From Chryseobacterium sp. ZHDP1 (GTDB lineage Bacteria; Bacteroidota; Bacteroidia; Flavobacteriales; Weeksellaceae), in NCBI RefSeq assembly GCF_018603435.1, contig NZ_CP075682.1, positions 2,356,001-2,420,000 on the forward strand: DNA of 64,000 bases, in the 5' to 3' direction. Positions 36,816 through 46,788 of the stretch are shown piece after piece. The notes under the pieces are model-generated. The model saw only the letters and a list, made by a program, of their open reading frames with translations. It did not search any database and was not told the DNA's origin. Numbering within the stretch: position 1 is the first letter of the stretch; each line of letters begins with the position of its first letter. A program made the position numbers and the translations under genes.

Positions 36816-37583
36816 TTATCCTCTGTCAGCAAAAGCTGTGATGAATTCTCTGTTCATTCTTGCAATGTTTTCAAGAGAAATCCCTTTCGGACATTCCACT
36901 TCACAAGCTCCTGTGTTTGAACAGTTTCCGAATCCTTCTTCGTCCATGGCTTTTACCATGTTAAGCACTCTTCTCTTCGCTTCTACTCTACCCTGCGGTA
37001 AAAGTGCGTACTGAGAAACTTTAGCCCCAACGAATAGCATTGCAGATCCGTTTTTACAGGTAGCCACACAAGCTCCGCATCCGATACAGGCAGCAGCGTC
37101 CATTGCTTTGTCTGCATCTTCTTTAGGAACCGGAATTGCATTGGCGTCCAAAGTATTTCCTGAAGTGTTCACTGAAATGAAACCACCTGCAGCCATTACT
37201 CTGTCGAATGCGCTTCTGTCTACCATTAAGTCTTTAATAACCGGGAAAGCAGCACTTCTCCATGGTTCAATAACGATGGTTTCACCGTCTTTGAACATTC
37301 TCATGTGAAGCTGACAGGTTGTAATTCCTGTATCCGGACCGTGTGCTCTACCGTTGATGTAAAGAGAACACATTCCGCAGATTCCTTCACGACAGTCGTG
37401 ATCGAAAGCTACCGGCTCTTTTCCTTCGTTAATTAAACTCTCGTTAAGGATGTCCAACATCTCCAGAAATGAAGAATCTGTAGAAACATCCGATATTTTA
37501 TAAGTCTCAAACTGACCTTTAGATTTATTATTTTTTTGTCTCCAAATTTTCAGCGTAAGATGTAAGCCTTTTTTTGCACTCAT
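36816..37583 (-). CDS. sdhB: Succinate dehydrogenase iron-sulfur subunit
   Basis: Carries electrons from the flavoprotein to the membrane subunit in complex II. The 255-residue protein has the [2Fe-2S] cysteines in [15 protein letters not shown] ... TTCQLH, then [11 protein letters not shown] and [14 protein letters not shown] for the [4Fe-4S] and [3Fe-4S] clusters. Last gene of the sdhC-sdhA-sdhB operon, 25 bases after sdhA. Confidence 0.96.
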   Translation of the reverse strand: MSAKKGLHLTLKIWRQKNNKSKGQFETYKISDVSTDSSFLEMLDILNESLINEGKEPVAFDHDCREGICGMCSLYINGRAHGPDTGITTCQLHMRMFKDGETIVIEPWRSAAFPVIKDLMVDRSAFDRVMAAGGFISVNTSGNTLDANAIPVPKEDADKAMDAAACIGCGACVATCKNGSAMLFVGAKVSQYALLPQGRVEAKRRVLNMVKAMDEEGFGNCSNTGACEVECPKGISLENIARMNREFITAFADRG

Positions 37584-37608
37584 AATTGTATATTTAAAAG
37601 ATTGGAGA

Positions 37609-39621
37609 TTATTTGTAACTTCTTGTTTTAACTTCGATGTTGTCGTAGATCAGTTCTTCTTTATGCAACACTTCCGCGTTGATATCGCTTCCCTGATATT
37701 CCCAAGCTCCTACATATTTGTAATTTTCGTCATCTCTTTCAGCCTCTCCGTCCGGAGTTGAGTGGTCTTCACGGAAATGTCCTCCACAAGATTCGTTTCT
37801 GTGCAATGCATCGATAGCCATTAACTGTCCAAGTTCTAAGAAATCGGCAACTCTGAACGCTTTTTCAAGCTCAGTATTCATTCCGTCGTTATCTCCCGGA
37901 ACTTTTACGTCTTTCCAGAAATTGTTTCTTACTTCTTCAATTTCTCTGATGGCTTCTCTTAATCCTTCAGGAGTTCTTCCCATCCCTACTTTATTCCACA
38001 TAATGTTTCCTAACTGCTTGTGGAAATAATCTACTGAATGCGTTCCTTTATTATTTAAGAAGAAATCAATTTTCTCTTTAATTCCTTTTTCAGCCTCCGC
38101 AAAAGCAGAAGAATCTGTAGGAATAGCTCCTGTTCTGATATCTGCAGAAAGATAATCTGCAATAGTGTAAGGAAGTACGAAGTATCCGTCTGCAAGTCCC
38201 TGCATCAAAGCGGAAGCTCCCAATCTGTTGGCTCCGTGATCTGAGAAGTTCGCTTCCCCGATAACGAAACATCCCGGAATAGTAGACTGTAAGTTGTAAT
38301 CTACCCAAACTCCACCCATGGTATAGTGAACCGCAGGATAAATCTTCATCGGAGTTTTGTAAGGATCATCTGCTGTAATTTTTTCGTACATTACGAAAAG
38401 GTTACCGTATTTCTCCTCAACCCACTTTTTACCCAAATCATAAATCTGCTGATCTGTAGGATTGCTGATGTGTTTCTCAATAGCGGCTTCTCTACCTTTT
38501 TTCATGATCTCTGTAGAGAAATCAAGGTAAACACCTTCCTGAGTATCGTTATTTTCGATTCCATATCCGGCATCACATCTTTCCTTAGCTGCTCTTGAAG
38601 CAACGTCTCTAGGAACCAGGTTACCGAATGCAGGATATCTTCTTTCCAGATAATAATCTCTGTCTTCTTCTTTGATGTTTTCAGGTCTTAATTTTCCTGC
38701 TCTGATTGCTTCTGCATCTTCAATCTTTTTAGGAACCCAGATTCTTCCGGAGTTTCTTAAAGATTCAGACATCAAAGTAAGCTTAGACTGCTGTGTTCCG
38801 TGAACCGGAATACACGTCGGGTGAATCTGTACGTAGCAAGGGTTTGCGAAATACGCTCCTTTTTTGTGAATCTTCCATGCTGCAGAAACGTTGGAACCCA
38901 TTGCGTTTGTAGAAAGGAAATATACGTTTCCGTACCCTCCCGAAGCAATAACCACTGCGTGTGCAGAATGTCTTTCGATTTCACCTGTCACAAGATTTCT
39001 TGCGATGATTCCTCTTGCTTTTCCGTCTACGATCACAAGATCCATCATTTCATGACGGTTGTACATTTTAATTCTGCCTTTACCGATCTGACGGCTCATT
39101 GCAGAATAGGCACCTAATAATAACTGTTGACCTGTCTGTCCTTTTGCGTAGAAGGTTCTTTTTACCTGAACCCCGCCAAATGAACGGTTATCTAACTGAC
39201 CTCCGTACTCACGTCCGAAAGGAACTCCCTGAGCAACGCACTGGTCGATAATATTTGCAGAAACTTCAGCCAATCTGTAAACGTTTGCCTCTCTTGCCCT
39301 GTAGTCTCCCCCTTTAATGGTATCATAGAACAATCTGTACGTAGAGTCACCGTCTCCCTGATAGTTTTTAGCTGCGTTGATACCTCCCTGAGCTGCGATA
39401 GAGTGCGCTCTTCTCGGAGAATCCTGATAGCAGAATGCTTTTACGTTATATCCCTGCTCAGCTAAAGTAGCCGCAGCAGAACCACCTGCCAAACCTGTAC
39501 CTACAACAATAATATCAATCTTGTCTCTGTTGTTTGGTGCAACAAGGTTCATATGGTCTTTATGATTTTTCCATTTATCCTTAAGAGGACCCGCTGGAAT
39601 TTTTGAATCTAATTTACTCAT
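37609..39621 (-). CDS. sdhA: Succinate dehydrogenase flavoprotein subunit
   Basis: Oxidises succinate to fumarate. The 670-residue protein has the FAD-binding [17 protein letters not shown], the covalent-FAD His region [17 protein letters not shown], active-site region HPTCIP and the late [16 protein letters not shown] motif. Length fits the type B fumarate-reductase/succinate-dehydrogenase A subunit of Bacteroidetes. 15 bases separate it from sdhC. Confidence 0.97.
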   Translation of the reverse strand: MSKLDSKIPAGPLKDKWKNHKDHMNLVAPNNRDKIDIIVVGTGLAGGSAAATLAEQGYNVKAFCYQDSPRRAHSIAAQGGINAAKNYQGDGDSTYRLFYDTIKGGDYRAREANVYRLAEVSANIIDQCVAQGVPFGREYGGQLDNRSFGGVQVKRTFYAKGQTGQQLLLGAYSAMSRQIGKGRIKMYNRHEMMDLVIVDGKARGIIARNLVTGEIERHSAHAVVIASGGYGNVYFLSTNAMGSNVSAAWKIHKKGAYFANPCYVQIHPTCIPVHGTQQSKLTLMSESLRNSGRIWVPKKIEDAEAIRAGKLRPENIKEEDRDYYLERRYPAFGNLVPRDVASRAAKERCDAGYGIENNDTQEGVYLDFSTEIMKKGREAAIEKHISNPTDQQIYDLGKKWVEEKYGNLFVMYEKITADDPYKTPMKIYPAVHYTMGGVWVDYNLQSTIPGCFVIGEANFSDHGANRLGASALMQGLADGYFVLPYTIADYLSADIRTGAIPTDSSAFAEAEKGIKEKIDFFLNNKGTHSVDYFHKQLGNIMWNKVGMGRTPEGLREAIREIEEVRNNFWKDVKVPGDNDGMNTELEKAFRVADFLELGQLMAIDALHRNESCGGHFREDHSTPDGEAERDDENYKYVGAWEYQGSDINAEVLHKEELIYDNIEVKTRSYK

Positions 39622-39636
39622 ATTAGTATATTGATA

Positions 39637-40302
39637 TTATTGAGTTACAAAGTGAAAAATTGCGATAAAGATAAAACCTGCCGGAATCAGGATAGAATAC
39701 CATTTTCCGAAAGCCTTAATTACCGGCGTATATTTTGGATGTCTCGCCCCGATTGACTGGAATGAAGACTGGAATCCGTGAGCAAGGTGTAATCCTAATA
39801 AAACGAAAGAGATTACATACAAAGCCACTCTCCAGATATCTGCAAACTTCTCGTGAAGTTCCGGCCAGAAACGTTCAGCATCAGGAGCAATTTGCTCAAC
39901 ATACTTGTAGTTGATTTCGTGTAACCAGAAATCATAAAAGTGAAGCGCTAAAAAAGCCAACACTACAGATCCGGAAATAATCATATTTCTGGACATCCAT
40001 GAAGAATTTGCAGAAGCGTTATTTGCTTCATACTTCACAGGACGTGCTTTGTTATTCTTAATTTCAAGAACAAATCCCATAATGAAATGGAAAAAGACTG
40101 CAAAACCAAGAATAGGCTGCATTAAGAACTGCACAAAAGGATTATAGCCCATAAATTCCGATGCTTTATTAAATACATCATGGTTATTAAGGACTGATAA
40201 CAAATTGGTCGTCAAATGCAGTATAAGAAAAATCAGCAAAAACAGAGCTGATAATGCCATAGCATATTTTCTACCTATCGTAGAACTCGTTAAACCTGCC
40301 AT
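39637..40302 (-). CDS. sdhC: Succinate dehydrogenase cytochrome b subunit
   Basis: Membrane anchor of complex II, binding haem and menaquinone. The 221-residue protein has five hydrophobic segments (about 15-35, 60-80, 108-130, 158-178, 195-218), with several His residues in or next to them (LILHLTT, FHFIMG, LALHFYDFWLH, LHLAHG) that can bind di-haem. It is the single-anchor-gene form (type B); no sdhD is present or expected. First gene of the operon, behind a good promoter. Confidence 0.93.
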   Translation of the reverse strand: MAGLTSSTIGRKYAMALSALFLLIFLILHLTTNLLSVLNNHDVFNKASEFMGYNPFVQFLMQPILGFAVFFHFIMGFVLEIKNNKARPVKYEANNASANSSWMSRNMIISGSVVLAFLALHFYDFWLHEINYKYVEQIAPDAERFWPELHEKFADIWRVALYVISFVLLGLHLAHGFQSSFQSIGARHPKYTPVIKAFGKWYSILIPAGFIFIAIFHFVTQ

Positions 40303-40325
40303 ATAAGTTTAAATTTGATTTTCCA

Positions 40326-40354
40326 CAAAATTAAGAAATGTTAACAACATCAAA
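40326..40354 (-). promoter_or_regulatory. Promoter of sdhC-sdhA-sdhB
   Basis: Minus strand: -33 TTTG at 40351-40354 and -7 TAATTTTG at 40326-40333, 17 bases apart, 24 bases before the sdhC start. Both elements of the Bacteroidetes promoter are present. Confidence 0.65.
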
Positions 40355-40444
40355 AAGTGAGAAATCTCACAAAAACCCAGTTTGTAATCTTTCTAAATAA
40401 GAGTTAAAATATTATAAATAAAGGAAAAACAGAAAATGTAATGA

Positions 40445-42220
40445 TTAATTAAAGTTATAAATTTTGCCACTATAAACTACTTTTGTTACTTCTTTAGGGA
40501 AGGTTTTAATCTGGTAATTACGGATGCGTCTTGCAGAGCAGTAAGGATTAATAACAAACTGAATAATTTTTCTTTTGTCGGAAACTTCTTCAATCCAGAA
40601 ACAGGCGTTGCTTCCCTTTTTTACAGACATCATTCTAGTTTTGGAAAAATCATGAAACAGAACTTCCTCACGCTGGTTTTCATAAGAATTAAAACCAATT
40701 CTTAAAATATAAAAAGCAAAAACTGCTGTCATTACGATTGTAAGATTTTTCAATTTCGGTTTCAGAATAAAAAATCTCAGAAAATAAACGATCAGAAATA
40801 ATGCAATAACCTCGATCAGATTCATGGGAATATTTTCAAGGAACAAATCATTAAAATTGGCAAACCAATGAATAACTTTTAATAATAGCTGAATGATGAA
40901 ATCATACGCAACATTCATCAGATTAAAATCAAGATTAAAAGCAATTAAAGCGGTCATTAAAAAAGAAAAAACAATAATTGCTTCAGAAAACGGAACAATA
41001 AAAAAGTTCGCAGCAATTGAAATAAACGAAAACTGATGAAAATAATACAGAACCAAAGGAAGCGTTGCCAACTGGGCAGAAACAGAAATGGAAACGGTAT
41101 TAAAAATTAACTTTTTCAACCAGTTATCCTGTATCGGAAAATAATTTAAAATCGGCTGATTCAGCCAGTAAATTCCCAGAACCGCACAAAAGCTCAACTG
41201 AAAACCGACATCAAAAAGCTGCTGAGTATCAAATATTAAAATAATAAAAGCAGACAGGGAAAGTGAATGCAGCAGATCGGGTTTTCTCTGAAGTAAAACA
41301 TAAATAAAATAAATGCTCAGCATTAAACCTGAACGCAAGACGGAGCTTCCAAACCCGATAAAAATTATAAACAACCAGATAAAAATTAAACTGAAAACAA
41401 CCGCATGTTTTCTAAAACTTAAAGGTAAAATCTTAATCAGCAAAAAATAGAACAATCCGAAGATGACAACAATATGAGTTCCCGAAATCGCAAGAAAATG
41501 CACCAGTCCGGAACGGTTAAAATCCTGAACCGTCTGCCCATCCATTTCCGTTCGGTCGGCAAGAATAATTCCTTTTAAAAATTCTTTAGACTTTGAAGAT
41601 ATTCTTGTTTCATCAATTCTTTGCAAAACTTCCAGTCTTTTCTGGGAAAATTTCTCCGTGAAGCTGAGGTCTTTCCTTTCCGCTTTCGCAATTTCATCAT
41701 TGATATAACACTGGTATTCAATATTTTTCCTTAAAAGATATTTCGAATAATCAAACTGAAAATCATATTGTGGCGGCTTCGGCTTTGAAATGTAAGCCTG
41801 CGCCTGATAATAATGTAAGAAATCAAGTTCCTTTTCGCTTTTCGGGATGTAAATAACTGCATTGAAAGTTTGATTTCCTGCTTGTATTACGCCTTCATAC
41901 TTTCGATTTTTATTACTGGAATTCAGTTTTTTAGCTATTTTAAAAACAATGGTTTCATTTTTAGAAACCGAACTATTTCCGGATGCAAAAGCATTGAAAA
42001 AATGCAGAATAATTCCAACTCCGAAAAACATAAAGCCGAGTAAATATGGTTTCGCTTTATGAAGGTAGTAATTTTTAAGAAAAGTAAAGGCTAAAATTAA
42101 AGCACAAATAATGATAAAGAAATAAACTGTAATTTCATCCAGGAAAAAGAAGTCCTGAAAAAAAACTCCAAAAATAAAAGAAAGGGCAAGAATAAAAAGG
42201 GGCTGTTTATTCAATTTCAA
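40445..42220 (-). CDS. ComEC/Rec2-family competence membrane protein
   Basis: Polytopic inner-membrane protein of 591 residues. ComEC family members form the DNA-uptake channel in natural transformation. N-terminal helices are followed by a soluble DUF4131-like region (about 100-200), then the competence domain with FNRSGLVHFLAISGTHIVVIFG and many membrane helices. The C-terminal part after the helices is only about 60 residues; the metallo-beta-lactamase domain of longer ComEC proteins is absent. Whether the organism is competent cannot be told from this gene alone. Confidence 0.88.
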   Translation of the reverse strand: MKLNKQPLFILALSFIFGVFFQDFFFLDEITVYFFIIICALILAFTFLKNYYLHKAKPYLLGFMFFGVGIILHFFNAFASGNSSVSKNETIVFKIAKKLNSSNKNRKYEGVIQAGNQTFNAVIYIPKSEKELDFLHYYQAQAYISKPKPPQYDFQFDYSKYLLRKNIEYQCYINDEIAKAERKDLSFTEKFSQKRLEVLQRIDETRISSKSKEFLKGIILADRTEMDGQTVQDFNRSGLVHFLAISGTHIVVIFGLFYFLLIKILPLSFRKHAVVFSLIFIWLFIIFIGFGSSVLRSGLMLSIYFIYVLLQRKPDLLHSLSLSAFIILIFDTQQLFDVGFQLSFCAVLGIYWLNQPILNYFPIQDNWLKKLIFNTVSISVSAQLATLPLVLYYFHQFSFISIAANFFIVPFSEAIIVFSFLMTALIAFNLDFNLMNVAYDFIIQLLLKVIHWFANFNDLFLENIPMNLIEVIALFLIVYFLRFFILKPKLKNLTIVMTAVFAFYILRIGFNSYENQREEVLFHDFSKTRMMSVKKGSNACFWIEEVSDKRKIIQFVINPYCSARRIRNYQIKTFPKEVTKVVYSGKIYNFN

Positions 42221-42233
42221 AATTTGTGCTTAT

Positions 42234-42241
42234 CAAAAATA
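42234..42241 (-). promoter_or_regulatory. Promoter of the ComEC-family gene
   Basis: Minus-strand TATTTTTG matches TAnnTTTG, 14 bases before the start. Confidence 0.45.
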
Positions 42242-42362
42242 TTTAATTGAATAACAATCGGCAAATCAAAATTTTAAAATCTTAAATTTTGACTTAAATT
42301 CATGATATAAAAGAAAAATCGCAGAAAAATTTTCTACAATTTTTTATAGTTTATTTGATTTT

Positions 42363-43466
42363 TTAAACCTTTAAAATGACATCCGCCGCATTTTCACTGG
42401 CTCCTTTTCCGCCTAATTTTTCTCTCAACAAATCGTAATCTCTTAAAAGCGGTGTTCTTTTCTCGGTTTCTAAAATCTTTTTCAGTTCTTCCACCAGATT
42501 ATTTGTGTTAAGATCATTCTGAATCAGTTCTTTAACGACTTCACGATCCATAATTAAATTCACCAGAGAAATATATTTGATGTTTTTAACGAGTCTTTTC
42601 GCAATCGCATAAGAAATTTTGCTTCCCCGGTAGCAAACCACTTCCGGAACATTCAGTAAAGCAGTTTCTAACGTGGCAGTTCCCGATGTTACCAAAGCTG
42701 CTTTCGAACACCTCAGCAAATCATACGTTTTATTGGAAACAAAATGTACATTCTCGTCTACATAATTCTGATAAAATTCTTTCGGCAAACTCGGCGCTCC
42801 TGCGATAACAAACTGATATTCTTTAAAGTAAGGTCTTACGGAAAGCATCATTTCCAGCATTTTTTCCACTTCCTGTTTTCTGGAACCCGGCAAAAGCGCA
42901 ATAATTTCTTTTTCGTTTAAATTATTTTCTTTTTTAAATACTTCAACATCAATATTTTGCAGCGTTGAAATCGCATCAAGCAACGGATGACCTACAAAAT
43001 GCGAATGCACCCCATGTTTTTTGTAGAAATCTTCTTCAAACGGAAGGATGACCATCATTTCATCCACATATTTTTTAATGATCTCTACTCTGCCCTCTTT
43101 CCATGCCCAAAGCTGTGGAGAAATATAGTAAACGACTTTAATGCCTAATTCTTTGGCAAATTTTGCAATCCTCAAATTGAATCCTGGATAATCCACTAAA
43201 ATTAAAACATCCGGTCTGTTTTTTTTAATATCTTCTTTGCAGAATTTAATATTATTCAGAATGGTCCGCAGATTCATGGCTACTTCCAGAAATCCCATGA
43301 AAGCAAGATCGCGGTAATGTTTCACCAAAGTTCCGCCCTGTTGCGCCATTAAATCGCCACCCCAGAATCTGAATTCGGCAGTGGAATCTTTCTGCTTCAA
43401 AGCTTTCATTAAATTGCTTCCGTGCAAATCTCCGGAAGCCTCTCCTGCGATGATGTAATATTTCAT
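42363..43466 (-). CDS. lpxB: Lipid-A-disaccharide synthase
   Basis: Joins UDP-2,3-diacylglucosamine and lipid X to make the lipid A disaccharide. About 367 residues, a GT19-type glycosyltransferase: start MKYYIIAGEASGDLHGSNLM, FWGGDLM, PDVLILVDYPGFNLRIAKFA, YYISPQLWAWKEGR, FVGHPLLD, ALLPGSRKQEVEKML and TSGTATLETALLNVPEVVCY. The ATG at 43466 begins the conserved motif; the frame extends eight codons further to 43490. Its promoter overlaps that of the divergent DUF2480 gene. Confidence 0.95.
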   Translation of the reverse strand: MKYYIIAGEASGDLHGSNLMKALKQKDSTAEFRFWGGDLMAQQGGTLVKHYRDLAFMGFLEVAMNLRTILNNIKFCKEDIKKNRPDVLILVDYPGFNLRIAKFAKELGIKVVYYISPQLWAWKEGRVEIIKKYVDEMMVILPFEEDFYKKHGVHSHFVGHPLLDAISTLQNIDVEVFKKENNLNEKEIIALLPGSRKQEVEKMLEMMLSVRPYFKEYQFVIAGAPSLPKEFYQNYVDENVHFVSNKTYDLLRCSKAALVTSGTATLETALLNVPEVVCYRGSKISYAIAKRLVKNIKYISLVNLIMDREVVKELIQNDLNTNNLVEELKKILETEKRTPLLRDYDLLREKLGGKGASENAADVILKV

Positions 43467-43516
43467 TTCTATAATCAGAATAGAGAACAAATAAGACGTT
43501 GTACGATCTTAATTTG

Positions 43517-43524
43517 TAAATTTG
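43517..43524 (+). promoter_or_regulatory. Promoter of the DUF2480 gene
   Basis: TAAATTTG matches TAnnTTTG, 20 bases before the ATG at 43545. Confidence 0.55.
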
Positions 43525-43526
43525 TT

Positions 43527-43534
43527 CAAAGATA
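43527..43534 (-). promoter_or_regulatory. Promoter of lpxB
   Basis: Minus-strand TATCTTTG matches TAnnTTTG, 60 bases before the lpxB start. It begins two bases after the divergent plus-strand element ends. Confidence 0.5.
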
Positions 43535-43544
43535 ATGATAAAAA

Positions 43545-44054
43545 ATGTCAGAAGAATTTGAAATACGGAATAAAGTTGCGGAAAGCGGTTTAATCAATTT
43601 TGATCTTACGGATCTTGTTCCGAAGGGAGCCAGAAAAGGAATTGATCTTAAAGATTTTCTTTTCATGGAAATGATCTTAAAGGAAAAAGACTTCCGCGAA
43701 AAAGTGGCAGCCATTGATGTTGAAGAATATCGTGATGCGTATGTGTACGTTTACAATTCTGCGGATGCGATCGTTCCGCTTTGGGCGTATTTTTTAATCA
43801 CGGCAAAGCTTACAGGGGTAACCAAAAAAATAGTTTTCGGAAACCGTGAAGATTTGGAAGTTATTCTGATGCACAACGCTATTCAAAGCCATGATTTTGA
43901 TGAAATGCGAGGAAAGAGAGTGCTGGTAAAAGGATGTTCAGATAAGGAAATTCCTGAAAACGCGTACATCGAACTGGTTGAACAGTTACAGCCGATTGTG
44001 AAGTCGCTGATGTTTGGGGAAGCGTGTTCCAATGTTCCGATTTTAAAAAATTAA
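43545..44054 (+). CDS. DUF2480 family protein
   Basis: Cytoplasmic protein of 169 residues. Recognised by NKVAESGLINFDLTDL, DFLFMEMILKEKDFREKV, NSADAIVPLWAYFLITAKL, KRVLVKGCSDKEIPENAY and the C-terminal LMFGEACSNVPI. I know this as a Bacteroidetes family (DUF2480) of unknown function, strongly conserved but with no demonstrated activity. The conserved Cys in KGC and GEAC might bind a metal; this is speculation. Confidence 0.82.
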   Translation: MSEEFEIRNKVAESGLINFDLTDLVPKGARKGIDLKDFLFMEMILKEKDFREKVAAIDVEEYRDAYVYVYNSADAIVPLWAYFLITAKLTGVTKKIVFGNREDLEVILMHNAIQSHDFDEMRGKRVLVKGCSDKEIPENAYIELVEQLQPIVKSLMFGEACSNVPILKN

Positions 44055-44139
44055 ACTCTAATAATCAACAACTTAAAACAAATTATAAAAATTAATCTCA
44101 AATTTTAATTAAAAAAAATCTTTGGGGAATATTTTTTGA

Positions 44140-44147
44140 TAACTTTG
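44140..44147 (+). promoter_or_regulatory. Promoter of the DUF937 gene
   Basis: TAACTTTG matches TAnnTTTG; TTTG at 44121-44124 could be the -33 box. Confidence 0.55.
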
Positions 44148-44177
44148 GTTTACTTAATAATAAAATAAACACAAACT

Positions 44178-44831
44178 ATGAGTTTAATCGACCTACTTAC
44201 AGGGAACACCGGCAACCAGGTTGCCGAACAGGCTGAAAACAAATTCGGGATCAGCAAAACGCAGGTTATTGCTTTACTGGCAGTCGCTGCACCATTAATT
44301 ATTTCTTACCTTAGAAACAAATCTCAGGACGCAAAAGAAGCTGAAGCTTTGAACAATGCTTTGGATAAAGATCATGACGGAAGCATTCTGGATGATGTTT
44401 CTCAGGCAGATGCGAGACAGGCTGAAGGGGGTTCTATATTAAGCCATATTTTTGGTGGAGATAAATCGAATGTAGAAAATCAGCTTTCACAGAATACAGG
44501 AATTTCCATTGACAAAGTGGGTCCTGTTTTAGCCATGCTGGCTCCGGTAATTATGGGCTATATCGGCAGAGAAAAGCAGCAGAATAATGTAGGAGCAGGA
44601 GGTTTAGGAGATCTTTTGGGGGGAATTCTTGGGAATGCATCCAATCAGGCACAGCAACAGCAGTCTAATCCATTGAATGATATTTTAGGAAGCGTTTTGG
44701 GCGGCGGAAATTCTCAGTCCGGAAACCCTTTGAATGACATTCTGGGAAGCGTTCTTGGAGGAGGCAATCAGCAGAAGCAGCAAGGCGGAGGCGGTTTGGG
44801 AGATATCCTTGGCGGATTTTTCGGAAAATAA
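44178..44831 (+). CDS. DUF937 domain protein
   Basis: 217 residues. The first 125 residues are helical, with two copies of a module (FGISKTQVIALLAVAAPLII and TGISIDKVGPVLAMLAPVIM), the DUF937 pattern. An EF-hand-like DKDHDGSILDD lies between them. The C-terminal 80 residues are Gly/Gln/Asn-rich with NPLNDILGSVLGGGN twice in tandem and two more LGDxLGG variants. No signal peptide. Function unknown; a YidB-like family. A strong terminator follows. Confidence 0.8.
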   Translation: MSLIDLLTGNTGNQVAEQAENKFGISKTQVIALLAVAAPLIISYLRNKSQDAKEAEALNNALDKDHDGSILDDVSQADARQAEGGSILSHIFGGDKSNVENQLSQNTGISIDKVGPVLAMLAPVIMGYIGREKQQNNVGAGGLGDLLGGILGNASNQAQQQQSNPLNDILGSVLGGGNSQSGNPLNDILGSVLGGGNQQKQQGGGGLGDILGGFFGK

Positions 44832-44850
44832 TTTAATTTTGTTATCATAA

Positions 44851-44887
44851 AAAAGACCGGAGAACAATAATCTCCGGTCTTTTTATT
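44851..44887. terminator. Bidirectional terminator between DUF937 and bTHX genes
   Basis: Perfect 13-bp stem AAAAGACCGGAGA / TCTCCGGTCTTTT around ACAATAA, serving two convergent genes. Confidence 0.88.
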
Positions 44888-45007
44888 TTAATTTTTAGCT
44901 TTTTCTTCTGAGGCAACAACTGTTTTCGAAGCTTTTCTCGGTCTTCTTTTTCCATAGCTTCCATTGTTGATCTTACCTCTTCTAGATTTTTTGTCTCCTT
45001 TTCCCAT
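44888..45007 (-). CDS. 30S ribosomal protein bTHX
   Basis: Very small basic protein, 39 residues (MGKGDKKSRRGKINNGSYGK plus a Lys/Arg-rich continuation). bTHX peptides stabilise the head of the 30S subunit in Thermus and are found across Bacteroidetes. The GKGDKKSRRGKI start is diagnostic. The longer open frame to 45145 is rejected because homologues start at this Met and the extension has no coding character. Confidence 0.9.
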   Translation of the reverse strand: MGKGDKKSRRGKINNGSYGKRRPRKASKTVVASEEKAKN

Positions 45008-45164
45008 AGAAATAAATTTTAGTTGATTGATGACGAAATTAAAAAATACCCTGTAAAAATCAAAGATTGAAGCTGTTAAAATTTTTATAATTCTGTAGCG
45101 AGAAGTTGAGATACAGGTGTTGAAAGTTTTTTTATTGAAATGCAAATCGACCTATGCTAAAAAC

Positions 45165-45195
45165 CTTTAGCCTCCATCTTCCATCATCCATACTT
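45165..45195 (-). repeat. Purine-rich tail after the MATE gene stop
   Basis: On the minus strand, the bases after the stop read GGATGATGGAAGATGGAGG, similar to 9870-9900. Confidence 0.5.
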
Positions 45196-46590
45196 TTACA
45201 CTTTTACCGTTTTCCATTTTCCTTTTTTAAACAAAATAAAAGCAACAATAGTAATTAAAGTTTCGGTTACGGGAATCGATATAAAGACCCCTTTTGGTCC
45301 CATTCCGAAATATTTGGACAAAAAATAGGCTAAAGGAATCTGGAACAGCCAGAATCCGCACAAATTCACCCAAGTCGGAGTCCAGGTATCTCCTGCTCCG
45401 TTAAAAGCATTAATCATCACCATTCCTATTCCGTAGAAAATAAATCCTACAGCCATAATATGTAAAGCATTCGTGGCAATAGTTTTAATTTCAATTTCAT
45501 TGGTAAAAAATCCTACTAAAAAATCACCCAGAAAAAAGAAAATAATACTTACAGTCACCATAAAGATCACATTATATTTCACGGTTTTCATAACAGACTG
45601 TTCCGCTCTCAGCATTTCGTTGCCTCCCATATTTTGTCCGACTAACGTTGATGCCGCATTGCTTAATCCCCAAGCCGGAAGCAAAAAGAACATCATTAAA
45701 CGTAAAGCTGTCTGATAACCTGCGGAAGCATTTTCGCCGCCGGTTGTTGCGACCAGCTGAGCCAGAAAAATCCAGCTGCATGAAGCAATTACAAACTGAA
45801 AAATTCCGGGAGTTGCAATTTTTATCACGGATTTAATGATTTCAAAGTCGGGTTTAAAATATTTTGACTGAATTCTGATCTGCGTATCTGCAATCAAAAG
45901 ATGATATAATTGATAGATCACTCCAATACTTCTTCCGATGGTAGTAGCCAAAGCCGCTCCCGTTAATCCCATTGCCGGAACCGGGCCAAAACCTTTGATT
46001 AAAAGCGGGCATAAAATTATATTCGCAATATTAGCAATCCAGAGAGATTTCATTGCAATAGCAGCATTTCCCGCTCCGCGAAAAATTCCGTTGATTAAGA
46101 ATAAAAGCATAATGATGACACTGCTTCCCATCATAATTCTCGTGAATTCTTTTCCGTATGCTGCTGCTTCGGGCTTTGAACCCATCAGAATTAAAATTTC
46201 CTCAGCGTAGATCACTCCAAGCAGACTCAATAGAAAAGTAATGACAAAAGAGACGAGTAAAACCTGCGCTGCGCTTCTGGAAGCCTGTTCGGGATTTTTT
46301 TCTCCCACTCTTCTTGCTACCATCGCTGTTGCCGCCATACTCATCCCGATTGCGATAGAATACATCACGGAAAGTACAGATTCTGTTAATCCCACTGTCT
46401 GTATTGCAAATCCGCTTTCTTTAAGATGACCTACAAAATACAGATCTACCAATGCGAATACAGATTCCATTGCCATTTCCAGCATCATGGGAATGGCGAG
46501 AAGAAGAACCGCACTTCGTATCGTTGCTTTGGTGTAATCTACTTCTTCACCGCTTAAAGCTTTCTTCAGAAAATTGAAATATTTTGACAT
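45196..46590 (-). CDS. MATE family efflux transporter
   Basis: Inner-membrane exporter, 464 residues with about 12 hydrophobic segments in two similar halves. MATE features: RSAVLLLAIPMMLEMAMESVFALVDLYFVG at the start, ARRVGEKNPEQASR in the first half, and NGAGDTWTPTWVNLCGFW in the second half. Exports cationic compounds in exchange for sodium ions or protons in characterised relatives; the substrate here is unknown. Own promoter. Confidence 0.92.
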   Translation of the reverse strand: MSKYFNFLKKALSGEEVDYTKATIRSAVLLLAIPMMLEMAMESVFALVDLYFVGHLKESGFAIQTVGLTESVLSVMYSIAIGMSMAATAMVARRVGEKNPEQASRSAAQVLLVSFVITFLLSLLGVIYAEEILILMGSKPEAAAYGKEFTRIMMGSSVIIMLLFLINGIFRGAGNAAIAMKSLWIANIANIILCPLLIKGFGPVPAMGLTGAALATTIGRSIGVIYQLYHLLIADTQIRIQSKYFKPDFEIIKSVIKIATPGIFQFVIASCSWIFLAQLVATTGGENASAGYQTALRLMMFFLLPAWGLSNAASTLVGQNMGGNEMLRAEQSVMKTVKYNVIFMVTVSIIFFFLGDFLVGFFTNEIEIKTIATNALHIMAVGFIFYGIGMVMINAFNGAGDTWTPTWVNLCGFWLFQIPLAYFLSKYFGMGPKGVFISIPVTETLITIVAFILFKKGKWKTVKV

Positions 46591-46613
46591 TGTTGATTCG
46601 GTTTTATATTCCG

Positions 46614-46621
46614 CAAAAATA
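46614..46621 (-). promoter_or_regulatory. Promoter of the MATE gene
   Basis: Minus-strand TATTTTTG matches TAnnTTTG, 24 bases before the start. Confidence 0.5.
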
Positions 46622-46765
46622 TAGATTCGAAAATGATTATAACTTGGCTTATGAAAAGTTTTCTGAAAAAGATTCTGAACAGATCAGTCGAAGCGCAATT
46701 ACCAACTCAGAAAAATAAAAAATAAAAATTTCAATAAATAATTATCGTAAAACAATAAATAATTA

Positions 46766-46773
46766 TACATTTG
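46766..46773 (+). promoter_or_regulatory. Promoter of the DUF2975/HTH pair
   Basis: TACATTTG followed by C matches TAnnTTTG, 16 bases before the ATG. Confidence 0.6.
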
Positions 46774-46788
46774 CAATAAAAAAATACT

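Noticed and set aside
44888..45145. Longer 85-residue version of the bTHX gene
   Set aside because: The extension before MGKGDKKSRR is AT-rich non-coding sequence; known bTHX peptides start at this Met.
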